Shown: piece after piece, positions 1 through 11,812 of the stretch
How the letters are laid out: each line of letters opens with the position of its first letter
How positions within the stretch are numbered: the first letter of the stretch is position 1
From: Siphonodentalium dalli
Lineage: Eukaryota; Mollusca; Scaphopoda; Gadilida; Siphonodentaliidae
Direction of reading: 5' to 3'
NCBI GenBank assembly: GCA_032622095.1
Contig: CP136067.1
Span: 128,127,030 to 128,191,029 of the forward strand
DNA: 64,000 bases
The notes under the pieces: generated by a model
What the model was told of the DNA's origin: nothing
Databases searched by the model: none
The model's input: the letters and a program-made list of their open reading frames with translations, nothing else
Program-made: the position numbers and the translations under genes

Positions 1-1179
1 CATACAGACGAAACCCGTAGTATGTGGGTGACATCCCCCAACCTGTGCTATCACCACACCAAATAACATTCAAATCGATGAAGCATGACAGAGTTACAAG
101 TGAAATGTTCTTTCGGACACAAAATTCAACAATATCCAAGTCAAACGAGGGCCGTCACTCTGGTAAACATTAATGGACGATATTATATGTGTATCCTTCT
201 CCATAACCATGTCGAAGGACAACGAAATCCGACAATCAATACCCTAGTGGCAAGGTGATATGTTGGTACGGACACATTAAATTTTCAACACTCGCCGTGA
301 TAATAAACCATACACGAATGTCGTAATGATGATTATACTGTAACCAGATCGAAGAAACGGTACATCGTGCATTTTATTTAAGACTAATTTCCATACTGCT
401 ATACCAAACCGGTTTCCCAATGGGCAATTTTGTTCAAATTATTTCAGTCTGCAATTTACAACGGGAATATGCTAACACGCAATGCACACTATAAGTTTTC
501 AGTATCATTTTGTTTGAAAATATCTTATCGTTGCCACCACGTACTTGGGATAAATAGCAGATAATCAGCCCTTAAAGATACTATTTCTGCATTGACATTC
601 AATCAATGTTGCTATTTATTACACCCTCTTATGGTGTATATTGGCAAGTAGAGCTGACCCTACCGTAGGAGGTGACGGCGTAAATGTGATTAAAACGTAC
701 TCAATATTTTACTTACTTGGACAGTGATTAGAAACGTATTCGGTATTTGCGTACTTGACCCATGTAACGAAGATCAAGAGTATTTGGCCTGATTATTATT
801 CTGCATGCTATTTCATGCATTATTCATACATCTATTTCAATCGAAATTAGAACAAATAACAACGAAAAGATACATGCAGGCCCAAAACAATTCAAATGTC
901 ATATAAGAGAACCCAGAATGTATCTTTCGCTAGCTGGAAGCGCGTCAACATAATAACGTGTCAATCGTCAAGGCGTTCGTCACTTTTTTTGGAAATGGGT
1001 GTGTGGTTATTAGTGTATAAAGGGATATGGCCGTTGCATGTTTAGCTATGAACATTTCAACCAATTGGAACGTATGCGCCCTGTGTGAACACATTTACAT
1101 ACGTTTATGGTGTGTAAATATTTAAAATTAAACTTTAGTTTGGCACGTCCAATTTGTATAATGTGTTGACATCCTTCAC
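1..1179. other. Unassigned AT-rich stretch
   Basis: No frame with recognisable protein character, no RNA gene and no clear repeat structure was seen on either strand. Short open frames here are no longer than chance allows in AT-rich DNA. Confidence 0.5.
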
Positions 1180-1450
1180 AGACTGTTCTCCCGAAAATCC
1201 GCACATTATCTGCTTACAATGGAACTTGTTTTAGGTTGAAAATCTGCTGAGAATCACCTCATTTTCAGTCGATAATGTACTGCAAATGAGCGTTTTAGCC
1301 ACATTATCGACTCATAATGAGGCGATTCTAAGCAAATTATGTGCGCATTAATGACAGATATAAGCCAACTCACTACTTTTCAGGTGTACATCTCTTTTAC
1401 GCCATATAATGAAATAATGAACATGACTCCATTATCTGCTTATTTCAGAC
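1180..1450. repeat. Dispersed palindromic repeat, single copy of the 24-28 kb family
   Basis: The segment holds an inverted pair: GAGAATCACCTCATTTTCAG near 1249 against the complement of CATAATGAGGCGATTCTAAG near 1312. The flanking words CTGTTCTCCCGAAAATCCGC and CACATTATCTGCTTA recur at about 25,445-25,610 and, reversed, at about 26,455-26,640. It is therefore a lone copy of the unit that builds the large palindrome at 24.06-28.28 kb. No coding content. Confidence 0.7.
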
Positions 1451-1465
1451 TCAAATAATCACATT

Positions 1466-2187
1466 ATGTACCCGTTTCACTTTATAGGTCTATTGTGTGC
1501 ATATTTGCGCGAGGATATGTCCTTTCTCACCATGTTTACAGTACACACATACACAATTATCACATATAATCAACTACATAGCCGTTACCTGTATACACTT
1601 TCTCACAATCACCACATTAACACTCCAATATATTTTATATATGCCTAATAATATGATCTTGAGGGCGTAACTATTTCTTACTATGGTTTTCTTGTAGTGT
1701 GTGGTTCAGATATGAGTGTAACATTGCGGAGACGGTGTAAACGCAGTTATGTGGTTGCATAAAACGTAGCACGTTTCGCATGTATGGGGCCTTAGTGAAT
1801 ATAAGCAAATTAATTTCCAGATATAAAGACACAGAGTATATAGGCAATTTTGGTTAAGTTGAGAATTTATTTAAGATAGTCTATGATACTCCTTTGTATT
1901 TTGATAAATTTCATTCATAATATACCACCATGCATTATTGTGATCGAAGCGAAATTTTCGTGATTCATGACTTTACCGGAGTCAACTATGACTACTATTT
2001 TAAGACAGTAGCATCTACATATGTTACCAAGTACTCTATGAACAGGTCTCATACTATTATTTGGTTGTGAATGTTGTCAGATTTGATGTTGTAGATATAA
2101 AATTAAATGATCGGTCACATTCGTGAGGCAGCTCTGAATACATATATTTCTGCTTCAAGAAAAGGTCACAGAAACAACGAATCCCTA
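1466..2187. other. Unassigned stretch
   Basis: No recognisable gene, repeat or RNA. One 60-codon frame starts at 1466 but its composition (Tyr/His/Ile-rich) looks like chance. Confidence 0.4.
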
Positions 2188-2436
2188 TTAAATCACATTT
2201 AGCTGTTTAATTACACATATCACACGATTCAAGATTATCAAATAAAACTGCGTTATTTTTGCTTGTTCTGGGAGCCCAAAGGGTGCAGATTTAACCGTTG
2301 CTTTAACCGTGCTTTCACTTGATCTCTCGCGAGATACACTATAGAGAGAATTCGTACATCTCTTATCAAACGTTTCCCTTATACTCTGAAATAATTTTTT
2401 CTCGGCTAATTGTAAATTTCTTTCGATTTTGTCCAT
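2188..2436 (-). CDS. Candidate N-terminal coding exon, unrecognised
   Basis: The minus-strand frame begins MDKIERNLQLAEKKLF. Its ATG has a favourable context (A at -3, G at +4) and lies just after an AAAATGGCCGCC motif whose own frame stops at once. The first 60 or so residues are charged and helix-like, with a Lys/Arg/Ser mix unlike neighbouring chance frames; the last 20 become hydrophobic and look like read-through into non-coding DNA. No consensus splice donor is obvious at the change. I do not recognise the family. It could be the 5' exon of a host gene or of an unknown transposon. RNA evidence would decide. Confidence 0.3.
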   Translation of the reverse strand: MDKIERNLQLAEKKLFQSIRETFDKRCTNSLYSVSRERSSESTVKATVKSAPFGLPEQAKITQFYLIILNRVICVIKQLNVI

Positions 2437-2439
2437 TTA

Positions 2440-3345
2440 GGCGGCCATTTTTGGACAGACATTCTACCGATATGGTTTACGACTAAGCATTTCTTGTGTG
2501 TATTTTATTTTATTACCAATTAGGTACCACTGTGTAAGTTTTTCCTGGATTCCATGCGTTTCATCAACTCTATTTTGATACATTCTCATTTGTCATTCTT
2601 TAAGGTGTCCCGGTTTTGCAGTGGGATATTGGGGAAAACAATTAGTTCTTTGAGTTGATAGGCCATACCTGCTTAACTGCCAAGTCGCTGTGTGTAATGT
2701 GATTAAATATAAACATAGGTTGTCATATTTAACACATGGTATCTAAATCCTTACCTGAATTAGATGATTTACCTACATGTTATGGGTTCCATCACTTATT
2801 TTGATCCATAATTTGATCTCATGTTCATTGTTTTATTAAAATTTAGTCTGCATGGCTGGAGTGTTACACAGAATATATCTAATGTTCATTGCAAAACACA
2901 TGATCCATCAGAAAAATTTTGGAAATTAATTTAGTCTTTAGTCTCATTCTCAATGTGATATGTAAATAATTGCCTGCATTCCATGTGTTTCAGAAAATTA
3001 TTTCGATACATTTTTTAAAACTCATTCTCAAATGTCATGATCATTTAGGTATCTCAGGATTATAGTGTAAGGTTGAAACAATTAATGCTTTGATTTGATA
3101 TGGCCCCACCTATTTAACTGCCAATTCCAAGTGAGGGTGTGTGGTGTATGTGTGTGAATATGATTTGGTTAAACATAAAACTTTTCTGAGAAGATGTTGA
3201 ACATAGGTGCTATATTTAACATATGTCACCTCATTCATACTGTGAATTACATAACTGCAGCACATGAACGTCTTATGCAGACGTTCCCAACATGCCCTGA
3301 CGAAATCACTGATACATTAATTTTTATAAGAAATCGAGTGACAAA
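2440..3345. other. Unassigned stretch
   Basis: AT-rich. Two loosely similar passages (about 2520-2660 and 2960-3090, both with ATTCCATGCGTTTCA- or CATTCCATGTGTTTCAG-like words) suggest an old local duplication. No gene seen. Confidence 0.4.
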
Positions 3346-3346
3346 T

Positions 3347-3590
3347 GTCAGAGGCCAGATACTGGAAGCCTGTTTATATAAACAAGCGTGTACAGCTATG
3401 CTCTAACTAATCAACGCTCCTTAACAGTCACCGAGGCCATATACTTGAAGCCTGTGTATATAAACAAGCGTGTACAGCTATGCTCTAACTAATCAACTCT
3501 CCTTAACAGTCACCGAGGTCAGATTCTGGCAGCCTGTTTATATAAACAAGCGTGTACAGCTATGCTCTAACTAATCAACTCTCCTTACCC
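3347..3590. repeat. Tandem repeat, three copies of 80-82 bp
   Basis: Copies start at 3347, 3427 and 3509. The core, TATAAACAAGCGTGTACAGC followed by TATGCTCTAACTAATCAAC, is nearly invariant, whereas the first 25 bases of each unit vary. A 70-codon plus-strand frame at 3194-3406 runs into the first copy and is not supported as a gene. Confidence 0.9.
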
Positions 3591-3789
3591 CAGTACTCAA
3601 CGGCATTCATGTGATCAACTGCGGTCAATTATACCGTGGACGAATGAGGAACCACCTCCTGTTCGTGTTTAGACCATTTACGTCAGTTATAGTTTACTAG
3701 AGACAACGGCAACGATAGAATTTCCCGGATTTACAATCATTCGGAAATCTGACAAATTTTGCCCATTTATCCGAACAATGTCATGGGCG

Positions 3790-4130
3790 TTGCCACGGGT
3801 GTGTCGGTGAAGGATTCCACTTTCATTTAAAACCGTAAATGTCCGATAATTCCATTTCTATCCATAGCATTTAATATTTTTTTTACCACCGAATATTGTC
3901 TCCCAAGACGTCAAATATCCAGGTTGATTCTGCTCAAACAATGTTGCCATCCTATTTTTTCAAAAATCCACTCCATCAAACTTATTAAAAATCAATCAAC
4001 AATCAACTAAAATATCTAGCGCTCAATTCCGACTTGTTGGCTGATAATCCATGCATAACGATCAACAATTCGTCATTATCTATTTTATAATGACTAAATT
4101 AGAGAGTAATTCTGAAATCATGTTTTTTTT
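3790..4130. repeat. Dispersed repeat shared with 46.1-46.4 kb
   Basis: The ordered words TAGCATTTAATATTTTTTT, ACCACCGAATATTGTCTCC, ATCTAGCGCTCA and TTGTTGGCTGATAAT match those at 46,134-46,330 in the same order and spacing. This is a diverged direct copy of part of the foldback at 45.86-46.88 kb. Non-coding. Confidence 0.75.
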
Positions 4131-4368
4131 ATGAACTTACCTACATATGGCTCAACCGGGATTATGAAGCCCATTTGTCAGAATAAGCATGGTGTCTAAT
4201 ATATTTATGAAAATGAGAATTTAAGCCGATGTATTCAATGCAAAATTTACAGGTACCTTCCTATATCAAATATACTTGTACCTTCCTATATCAAATTTAT
4301 GCAGTGCCAAATGACAAAAAACTCACATTACTCAACTCATCAAATGTGTTAAAATTAAGCCTATTAAG

Positions 4369-4546
4369 TGTATAATCACCCTGATCTATAATGATAAGCA
4401 TACTCAATCATTGCACTCCCATGGTGTGTAATCACCCTAATCTATAATGATAAGCATACTCAATCATAGCACTCCCATGATGTATAATCACCCTGATCTA
4501 TAATGATAAGCATACTCAATCATAGCACTCCCATGATGTATAATCA
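4369..4546. repeat. Tandem repeat, three 56-bp units plus a partial fourth
   Basis: Units begin at 4369, 4425 and 4481, with a 10-bp partial unit at 4537. The core TGTATAATCACCCTGATCTA is followed by TAATGATAAGCATACTCAAT. Units differ by only one to three bases, so the array is young. Confidence 0.95.
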
Positions 4547-4855
4547 CATAATTTGTTTAGTGCAGCTTCGACCGAGTGTGGACCGTGTACGGTATGTTGT
4601 AACTTTTTTATCAGGTTTGAGCAAGGGCAAGGGGGGGGGGTATTTTATTTACCTGGTCTGAATCGGGTAATAGGCCTATGTGTCATGGGTTTCGTGACTA
4701 TTTTTTAATTCATAATATATTTTCATTTAGATTCGTAAAATTTGACTTTATTCCATTTATTTCATAAAACTATGTTGACATAGTAGAAACAGTTAGTGCG
4801 GAGTTGTCAGATCAAATATATCTACCTGACTATGTCATGTATATGTTTATTTTGT

Positions 4856-5340
4856 TTAATCCTTTCAGTGCCAAGTCCAATTTTTGTATCAACCCATAGA
4901 CCCTGTGCCAATGCATTCTCTTATACATGTATATGCCTGTCGACCATAGGTCGCCTCGCATATATAAGAGAATGCATTGGCATAACAATTTTTCATCTTT
5001 TGTTATTATTTTTTACAATTTTTTACAATTTTAATAATTTTTTCTTATATTCTTTAACAGACTTATTTTGTAGGTTTAGTGCCAGGGAATCTTACGTTTT
5101 TCATGGGCATCAAAATTATTACTATGAATACTTGGTGATAGTTTTGAGTTATAACATTCCCCTAAGGTTTTATCCAGTTTGTTTTTAAATTCGCTATAGC
5201 ATGCTTAAGCATGCCCAAAAAAATTCAACCCAAACAAATCGATAAAAAAAACAAAACAAAAAAACATTATTTATTAGGGCCGATTTTACAGACCGTAAAT
5301 TAGGGCCGATGAGATCGGCCCCTGGCACTGAAAGAGTTAA
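4856..5340. mobile_element. piggyBac-like MITE with TTAA target duplication
   Basis: TTAA flanks the element at 4856-4859 and 5337-5340. The termini are TCCTTTCAGTGCCA and, read inward from the right, CTCTTTCAGTGCCA, matching at 12 of 14 positions. Flanking TTAA with a CCTTT-type terminus is characteristic of piggyBac transposons. Inside, 4901-4983 forms an almost complete hairpin (GCCAATGCATTCTCTTATA against its complement) around CGACCATAGGTCG, followed by T-rich DNA. A 130-codon plus-strand frame crosses the element but shows no protein character. Confidence 0.7.
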
Positions 5341-5344
5341 ACAT

Positions 5345-5725
5345 ATAAAGTTTTTCAAAGGATTGAACAGTATGTGTTATATTTGCCATATGTCAGCTAA
5401 ATCCTTCTGTAGTCTGATTTATGAGTTTTCACCTAAGGTGCTGTCTGATAAAAATCAGAACTAAAGAATGTCTTTGTTAATTGTGCACATGAAAGATTCT
5501 TATTTTATGCTGGTCTGTTTCGTTTACAAATATATTTTAATTAAAAAAAAAAAATGTTTTCAGTATTTGCTCCATTTGATACCGTGGGTCTATTTCGTCT
5601 ATTTTGCAATTTTAGTTTGTGAATATCTCTGGAATATTCAAAATCTTGTTTGATTCGCTTGCATGGTCACAGTAAACATTTAAACTTCTGTTCACATATG
5701 TCCACCATCTTACACGTCATGCTTA
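5345..5725. other. Unassigned stretch
   Basis: AT-rich with an A9 run near 5545. No gene or repeat recognised. Confidence 0.4.
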
Positions 5726-5866
5726 ATTTCTGGATATATCTTAATCTGTATGTAAATATATTCCAGAGATGTATAGCATATCAGAACGGTATTTTGTATA
5801 ATGAGAAACGTATGAATTGATGGTCTGGAATATATTTACATACATAGATAAGAATCTCTTGGAATT
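5726..5866. repeat. Inverted repeat (hairpin, MITE-like)
   Basis: TATGTAAATATATTCCAGA at about 5749 pairs with TCTGGAATATATTTACATA at about 5824, separated by roughly 55 bp. Weaker pairing extends on both sides. Confidence 0.75.
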
Positions 5867-5969
5867 ATGCAAATGTTCCATCCGATATGATCGATATGTA
5901 ACCGCTGTGTTTACAACACATGGTTGGAATGTTCGGTCGTGTCGCAGTATTATAACATTCCCTACTACT

Positions 5970-6050
5970 TATTGTGGGTTTCCTGTATAATATTGTGGGT
6001 TTCCTGCATGATAATATGGGTTCCCTGCATGATATTGTGGGTTTCCTGAC
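5970..6050. repeat. Short tandem repeat, four units of about 22 bp
   Basis: The unit ATATTGTGGGTTTCCTGCATG is present four times with small changes, one copy having TTCCC in place of TTTCC. Confidence 0.85.
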
Positions 6051-6080
6051 ACAGGTTAGTTTGCGAAACTTAATATGCAC

Positions 6081-6505
6081 ATGACGATATAATCACGATG
6101 AGGTACAGATGGTAAGCCAAGTTAGTCAATCACTATTATTAGTTACAATGTGGCCTACTAAATTTAGAATGTTACTTTTTGTAATCGTATACAATACCCG
6201 GAGAACATAAGAACGCAAGCGATATACAGTATTTTCACATTTCCTCGCTGAATGCAAATAAATTCGTCATTGCGGAATTGAACTGAAAACATTGTTGACT
6301 AAAATTTCTACTCAACACGTTAAGTGATAATTTGTTGAGCGAATTGTATTCAGCAGTGGATTAACGAGTACTCAACAATGACAAATAAGGATATCAGATT
6401 TAATCACACGTTTATCTATAATGGTACATTTTAGCCATTTCGATGTGTTTAATCTATTTAAACCCTATCATGTTCGGTATCGAACTGTACGTTCAGATGA
6501 AAAGT
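6081..6505. other. Unassigned stretch
   Basis: Contains a loose inverted pair around ACTCAACACG and TTGTTGAGCG (6300-6380) but no gene or confident element. Confidence 0.4.
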
Positions 6506-6510
6506 TGGTG

Positions 6511-6640
6511 AACGGAAATCGGCCGCTGGGGGAGTAAATATTGCAAATGTTGCCCTCTAAGGCGAAAAGTTGGGCGAAAAAATCGGCCGCTGGGGGAGTA
6601 AAGAAATAGACATTTCGGTCTCTAAAGGCGAAAAGCCGGC
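6511..6640. repeat. Two-copy tandem repeat of about 64 bp
   Basis: ATCGGCCGCTGGGGGAGTAA occurs at 6518 and 6582; each copy is followed by CTCTAA(A)GGCGAAAAG. It is locally GC-rich. Confidence 0.85.
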
Positions 6641-6657
6641 AGGGGCTGACCGATCTG

Positions 6658-7072
6658 GATACTCAGTTTAAAGACATTAATTCCCTAACCACAAACGTTT
6701 ATAAATCGCTTCGCAATTTATCAGATTGTGATTATACGAATGTCTGTGTGAGTAACCTGTGATTTGGAAACCGCCACCTTTATAAATATACTATAAAGAT
6801 ACTCAGTTTAAAGACATTAATTCCCTAAACACAAACTTTTATAAATCGCTTCGCAATTTATCAGATTGTGAGTATACGAATGTCTGTGTGAGTAACCTGT
6901 GATTTGGAAACCGCCACCTTTATAAATATACTATAAAGATACTCAGTTTAAAGACATTAATTCCCTAAACACAAACTTTTATAAATCGCTTCGCAATTTA
7001 TCAGATTATGATTATACGAATGTCTGTGAGTAACCTGTGATTTGGATACCGCCACCTTTATAAATATATATC
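6658..7072. repeat. Tandem repeat, three copies of 140 bp
   Basis: Copies begin with GATACTCAGTTTAAAGACAT at 6658, 6798 and 6938. They are almost identical; the third copy lacks a GT and changes GGAAACC to GGATACC. Non-coding. Confidence 0.95.
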
Positions 7073-7510
7073 TCACATTTACTACCTGGACTCACTGGAT
7101 ATGTTTTCAACTATATATCATCTACTATGTTCAACTAGTTTTTTTCTCAACTACAATTATAATATTATATTTACATAGTAAGTGTGATCATCACTAAATC
7201 CAGCATTCCGATTGGTCGGCGCCCACGTGGCTAGTTGCAATTATTTCTCGGTGAACGCGCAACAGCTCATAACTGCAGCCTCATAATTACATCGATACAT
7301 CGTCAGTTTCGGAAAAAAGAACGCGTAATCTTTTTGGTGCATTTGGCCTCGCGCAGGATTGACTTAATACATCATCGGGTTTCAATATAAAGAGAAATTG
7401 TTCCTGTTAACTTTTGCCATGGGTGCTATGGGATATTTTGGCTTGTTTTGTCACGATACACTTTTCGATTTAAATACATTTACAAAAGTGGCTTTTTCGC
7501 TAAATGTATA
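7073..7510. other. Unassigned stretch
   Basis: No gene seen. Contains a CCCACGTGGCTAG stretch with an E-box (CACGTG) near 7224, not otherwise supported as regulatory. Confidence 0.4.
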
Positions 7511-7513
7511 TAC

Positions 7514-7680
7514 ATATAAGGATTAACTGTCATGTGGACTGTTTTTATGGATATGTAACCGTGAGGTAAGTGGTCATAACTTGTATGTAAAACCCTCTTC
7601 GGGTTTTACATACAAGTTATGACCACTTACCTCACGGTTACATCTCCATAAAAACAGTCCATGACAGTTAATCCTTATAT
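7514..7680. repeat. Near-perfect hairpin with arms of about 80 bp
   Basis: The two arms meet at AACCCTCTTCGGGTT (near 7597). Over about 80 bp they differ by one substitution (GGATATG against GGAGATG) and a 2-bp insertion in the left arm (ATGTGGAC against ATGGAC). This degree of match indicates recent origin or conversion between arms. Confidence 0.95.
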
Positions 7681-7867
7681 AACTACTTGACTGATAACTG
7701 AAACTAACTATAGATCCTTCGATTCTCATAGGCTAGATTCATAAATTGGCATACTTATTCATACTACATAATATATTATGTTTAACTATTTTATTTTTAA
7801 TATATTTTATTGGATTTTATTTTATATTTTAAATTCTCTTTTGTAAAATAAAATACTTTATTATATT

Positions 7868-7988
7868 TGTTATGATGTTACGAGTAGTAACGACCCGCTT
7901 CATTTTGTTATAAATGATTCCTAGCTTTGTGTATCTTTTCAGGTCAATAAATATCATCATGGACTCGTATCTCGACTTAATCACGACA
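7868..7988 (+). repeat. 5' LTR
   Basis: 121 bp with TG...CA ends, bounded by the ATATT duplication on the left and the primer-binding site on the right. Contains AATAAA (in GGTCAATAAATATC), which can act as the polyadenylation signal. Unusually short for an LTR. Confidence 0.95.
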
Positions 7989-8006
7989 TGGTGTCAGAAG
8001 TGAGCC
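7989..8006 (+). promoter_or_regulatory. Primer-binding site of the gypsy element
   Basis: TGGTGTCAGAAGTGAGCC follows the 5' LTR directly. The TGG start complements a tRNA 3' CCA, and TGGTGTCAGAAGTG-type sites are common in Ty3/gypsy elements. The exact tRNA was not assigned. Confidence 0.8.
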
Positions 8007-8019
8007 ATTTCTAAACGAA

Positions 8020-8760
8020 ATGGACAAGTTTGAGCATCCAGAGGTAATGTCGTTTGAAGGGAATATATCAGACAACTGGACGGAAGCAAGAGCTCCAATT
8101 CTTGACAGCCAATGAGAGATGGCAAAAGTAACCAAATAAAAACGTCAATCATGCTGACTCGAATTGGTAAACGGGGACTTGAAATTTACAACTCTTTTCA
8201 GTTGGGCGAAACTACAGGTGAGAATATGAACTTTGTTCTGGAGAAATGGGAAACCTATTGCAAACCCAGAAAGAATTTGACTCACTTATGATATGTATTT
8301 TCCACTTGTAAACAAAGTGAAGGTGAAAGTTTTGATGACTTTGTTACTCAACTGAAACAAAAAGCAAATGATGGCTGTGAATTCGGAGGACTCAAAGATT
8401 CTGTAATTAGGGACATCTTAATCTGCGGTATCTCGGATAATAGGCCCAGGGAAATATATTCTCCCAGAATCTGAGCTAAGTCTTGATAAAATTCGAACTT
8501 GGGCATGCTGCTGAAGAATCTCGAGTTCATGCGAAAATGTTGGAACGAGCTAATTCTACAAATGCGCATGCCAATGTTATTACTCAAAGAAGAAATCACA
8601 TGTGCATATTAGTAAAGGTGTTACTGGTTATTCGACAACTCCACGGGACATGATACAGAAATGTCGATATTGTTCAAAATCACATAAACGTGGTGACTGT
8701 TTTGCGTGGGGGAAACCTGTAGAGACTGTAGAAGAAATAATTATTCAAATTCTCTGACAT
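8020..8760 (+). pseudogene. Gag pseudogene of the gypsy element
   Basis: A start codon at 8020 opens a frame beginning DKFEHPEVMSFEG that soon meets stops (for example TGA at about 8112 and TGA at about 8288). The later frame carries the conserved Gag word CKQSEGESFDDFVTQL, and the region ends in a zinc knuckle, CRYCSKSHKRGDC (about 8662-8700, CX2CX3HX4C), as in K02A2.6-like Ty3/gypsy Gag. Gag packages the element RNA in a virus-like particle. At least three frameshifts or stops make this copy non-functional. Confidence 0.85.
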
Positions 8761-8799
8761 GTACGAAGTCGAAGAACACTCGTAAAACTGTTCACGAAG

Positions 8800-11772
8800 T
8801 TGAAACATAATTATTCATCGGTAAAGTTGACTGTAAAGTGCAAAATGGTCCAGAAAATGAAGTGCAAACAGATGACTTCTGAAAACAACAATTCGGTATA
8901 TTCAGTGCAACGATCTGAATGGATGGTAAACATTCGATCGAATAACAGTGATGTTCACTATAAACGTGATACAGGGGCTCAATGTAATGTTATGCCAACG
9001 TCTACATTCAAGAATATGTCTCACTCCAATCTCCATCCATGCATAGTGAAACTAACTGCATATAATGGAGGTGAAATGCCTGTTGGTAAAGCACTCATCC
9101 GACAAGATGACGACAATTCTAAAGTTCCAGTGTTTGTTGTTGCCGAGACTGACTCTCACCTTTGATTGGACTGGAAACATGTGAGAAGTTAGATGATGAT
9201 CAAAATCGACAATAACATCCCAGATTTTGTTCAATGACTATGATGAAGTTTTTGGTGAAATAGGTTGTTTGGACAAAATTCATCGAATTGAACTGAAACA
9301 AGATGTTATACCAGTAATTCAGGCTGCCAGGAGAATTCCACAATCTATACGAACCTCTCAAAGAAGCGATGAACAGGGTGGAAACAATTGACATCGACAA
9401 AGTGACTGAACCAAGTGACTGGGTGATCTACAGGAAACATTCGTGTTTTCCTCGACACAGAGAACTTGAATAAAGCTATCAAGCGTCATTATTACCAACT
9501 GCCGATCACTGAAGAAATCGTTGCAAAGATGTCAGGTGCGAAGATATTCAGTAAAATTGACGCATCTTCTGGATACTGCATTTTGCAAGTTGATGAGGAA
9601 TCGTCAAAATTATTATAACATTCAATTCAACATTTGGCAGATGGCGTTTCAAGCGAATTCCATTTGGAATCCTATCGGCGAGCGAATTATTCAAACGGGA
9701 CATTGCATAAATAATCCAGGGACTACCTGGCACAGCAAATTCGCAAGATGATATTATATGGACAGATAATCAACAATTACATGACGCACGACTTAAAGCT
9801 GCTCTTGGCATGGTGCGATCTTCTGGACTGAAGTTAAATAAATCAAAATGTGTCTTCAGTGGAAATGAAGTTACATATCTGGGACATATTATTTCTTCAA
9901 AAGGACTGAAAGCTGATCCTAGTGAAATAACAGCAATCTTGGAAAGCCTGCTCCTGAAAACAAAAAGGACCTCCAAAGATTATTGGGTGTGGTGAACTAT
10001 CTCGGAAAATTTCTTCCGAATCTTATCATTGACATATCCTCTTAAACCTTGAATAAGAGGTAGAATGGAACTTTCAAGCTGAACAACTTTATGATGTAAA
10101 CCGTGTAAAAGTTGATGTTACAACTACACCAATTCTTCAATAGTTTGATACAACTTTACAAGTAAACGTGTTATGTGATAGTTCAAGCACAGGCCTTGGC
10201 GCTCAATTGGAACAAAAACGTGACGACAAATGGATGCCAGTTGCATATGGAAGTTCGTTAATTAAACGCAAATAGAGAAAGAAACACTCAGCATCTTGTT
10301 CGCGTGTGAACAATTTCATGACTAGAATATGGTCCTAAATTCGTTGTTGAAAACGATCATAAAGTATCTTCACCAAGAATTCAACGATTCTTACTGCGTC
10401 TCCAGAGATATGATTTCGGGATGAGTTATGTGAAAGGGTTTCCCCTACATGTTTCTGATGCATTAAGTAGAGCTTCACTACCAGAGTGCGATTCAGAAAT
10501 TTCCAGATAATGATGTGTCGTATCATATTCATTCTGTTCTTGAAATGCTACCGATGAGTTTTGGAAGGTTAGAAGAATTCCGTGATGAATCTCTCAAAGA
10601 TCCAGTTGTATGTGCTTTAAAGAATGCCTTAAACTAGGGCTACCCAATGTTCTCCCTGAAGAATTGAAAGTGTTCAGCCATGTGTGGGATGAGCTGACGT
10701 GTGTTGGTGGCCTTGGGGTGAAAGGGTCGCAAATTGTTGTTCCGAAACCGATGCAGTCAGATATGAAAAAACGTATACAGGAAGGTCATTTAGGCATTGA
10801 GCAGTGCAAAGCTCGTGCGCGAGAATGTTTATATTGTCCTGGCATGTGTGGTGAAATTTCTGAGTTGGTTTCAAAGTGTCAAACTTGTATTCTCTATCGG
10901 AACAATCATTCTTCATAACCATGTATAAATCATGAATTTGCAAACATTCCTTGGTCAAAAGTAGGGTCTGATTTGTTTATTTTCAGAAATAAGTGGTAGT
11001 TTCTTGTTGTTGACTATTCCAATTATCCGGAAATAATGCAGTTAGACAATATTTATAGTGCCAATGTAATTTCTCATACGAAAACAATGTTCGCATGTTG
11101 GGGCAAGCCTGAAATATTAATCAGTGATAATGGTACCCAGTATACCAGTGCTCTCTTCAAAACATTTGTCAATGAATGGGAATTCAAACATGTGATTTCT
11201 AGCCCATTGCATTCACCTAGCAATGGACTTGCAGAAAGGACAATACAAACTGTGAAGAAACTCTTGAACAAAGCGCTTGATTCCAACTCTGATCCACCAT
11301 TAGCGCTGCTGAACTTTCGAGCAACTCCAGGAAGTGATGGACTATCCCCTGCGAAAAAACTATTGAATCACAACATTCGCACTAGACTGCCTACCTACCA
11401 GGAAATTCCATCAGTCGGTCGAAAGAAGAACATACAAATTTCATAAAAAGACAATATCAGATTTGCCAAATGATCACAGCGTGATAATTAAATACACTGA
11501 TAGCACACATTGGGACAGACGTGGTAAAGTGATAAAAAAGGACATTAACCCTCGTTCCTATCACATACTCAGCGAGGATGGCAATACTGTACGTCGCAAT
11601 CGAAACTAATGAACAATTCAAGAGTGAACCAGATTCATATATATTTGATGCTGTACCAGTGCGTGATACAAACTCTGCCGACAACTTGAATAATGCTGAA
11701 AGTGTGTCAATGCCTGTCAATCATCCACCCGATTCATTTACAACGAGATCTGGAAGAACAGTTAGAAAATAA
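8800..11772 (+). pseudogene. Pol pseudogene of the gypsy element (PR-RT-RNaseH-IN)
   Basis: Protease: the DTGAQ active-site word is intact at 8968-8982. Reverse transcriptase: pieces from about 9200 include SKIDASSGY (9550) and a catalytic Asp pair in SQDDII at 9741-9758, where the family normally has a Y-x-D-D box; codons before it appear lost. The thumb-side word NKSKCVFSGNEVTYLGHII follows at about 9840. RNase H: from about 10,150, ending LRLQRYDF and DALSRA. Integrase: zinc-binding HLGIEQC...CQTC at 10,780-10,890, then the DDE triad as Asp 11,012, Asp 11,125 and Glu 11,233. A C-terminal tail ends TRSGRTVRK. About ten frame breaks separate these pieces, so no working enzyme is encoded. Confidence 0.9.
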
Positions 11773-11812
11773 GTGAGGTTAAATGATTATGACGCATTGT
11801 ATAAAGGAGTGA

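Noticed and set aside
3347-4546. Possible CRISPR-like array from regularly spaced repeats
   Set aside because: The units are contiguous tandem repeats without unique spacers, and the window is eukaryotic.
4796-5188. 130-codon plus-strand frame
   Set aside because: It crosses the TTAA-flanked MITE and its T-rich interior; composition is that of translated AT-rich repeat.
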